Part shown: positions 63,932 to 64,000 of the stretch, piece after piece
Position numbering within the stretch: position 1 is the stretch's first letter
Layout of the letters: each line of letters begins with the position of its first letter
Assembly: GCF_027497355.1 (NCBI RefSeq)
Contig: NZ_CP114909.1
Span: 2,604,001 to 2,668,000 of the forward strand
Source: Micromonospora sp. WMMA1947
GTDB taxonomy: Bacteria > Actinomycetota > Actinomycetes > Mycobacteriales > Micromonosporaceae
DNA: 64,000 bases
Reading direction: 5' to 3'
Position numbers and translations under genes: made by a program
The notes under the pieces: model-generated
Databases searched by the model: none
What the model was told of the DNA's origin: nothing
Seen by the model: the letters and a program-made list of their open reading frames with translations, nothing else

Positions 63932-64000
63932 TGGGTCAGAAGGTTCACCCGACCGGGTTCCGGCTCGGCATCTCGACCGACTGGAAGTCCCGCTGGTTCG
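63931..64000 (+). CDS. rpsC: 30S ribosomal protein S3 (partial, N-terminal end)
   Basis: The first 23 codons read [20 protein letters not shown] and continue WRF-type sequence to the end of the window, which is the S3 N-terminus. The ATG overlaps the rplV stop codon. The rest of the gene lies outside. Confidence 0.95.
   Translation, partial: MGQKVHPTGFRLGISTDWKSRWF

Overview
The window is about 64 kb of very GC-rich DNA with the gene style of a high-GC actinomycete. GTG starts are common, genes are dense, perfect GC-rich hairpins sit between convergent genes, and many genes start directly behind a -10 hexamer. Gene content points to the Micromonosporaceae (a Micromonospora- or Salinispora-like organism): MoeZ with a fused rhodanese, a second partial nuo cluster, hadAB / tRNA-Trp / secE / nusG linkage, and a TTG-started rpoB. 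The family assignment is inference; no 16S gene is present.

The left part (1-13.8 kb) is chromosomal but mixed. It holds the end of a DUF3152 protein, moeZ, a prenyltransferase-repeat-like protein and proline synthesis (proBA, minus strand). After these comes a stretch bounded by two paralogous exported proteins with a D-glucuronyl C5-epimerase C-terminal domain (5252-6694 and 11205-12782). Between the two lie an alkyltransferase-like DNA repair protein with Trp in place of the catalytic Cys, a two-gene AbiEii-type nucleotidyltransferase unit, a GPH-type sugar transporter and an S1P-lyase-like PLP enzyme. A secreted protein of unknown function follows.

From 13.9 to 27 kb there is an incomplete complex I set: nuoB, nuoC, nuoH, then nuoIJKLMN. 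It is broken up by a DUF2252 gene, a zinc dehydrogenase, a glutathionyl-hydroquinone-reductase-like gene and a SnoaL-like gene. nuoA, D, E, F and G are absent from the window. nuoIJKLMN is one tightly overlapping operon.

From 27 to 38.5 kb come htpX, three MFS exporters, a DUF6065-like protein, a SigE-type ECF sigma factor with an overlapping membrane partner gene, a YajQ-family protein, tRNA-Tyr, a 42-residue peptide gene and a membrane GGDEF-EAL protein.

From 38.5 kb to the end the window is the core translation/transcription region: tRNA-Thr, tRNA-Met, rpmG, hadA/hadB-like dehydratases, tRNA-Trp, secE, nusG, rplK, rplA, an ABC transporter pair, rplJ, rplL, rpoB, rpoC, two small DUF4190-like membrane proteins, the str operon (rpsL, rpsG, fusA, tuf) and the start of the S10 operon (rpsJ, rplC, rplD, rplW, rplB, rpsS, rplV and the first codons of rpsC). 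The untranslated leaders here carry readable control elements: an L10-type leader ending in an attenuator-like hairpin with five T, a near-consensus promoter before rpoB, and a 20-base identical element shared by the rpsL and rpsJ leaders.

The observations most worth following are the partial nuo cluster, the paired C5-epimerase-like exported proteins with their repeated C-terminal module, the shared str/S10 leader element, and a perfect 18-bp inverted repeat behind nuoH. I saw no CRISPR array, insertion sequence, prophage or rRNA gene.
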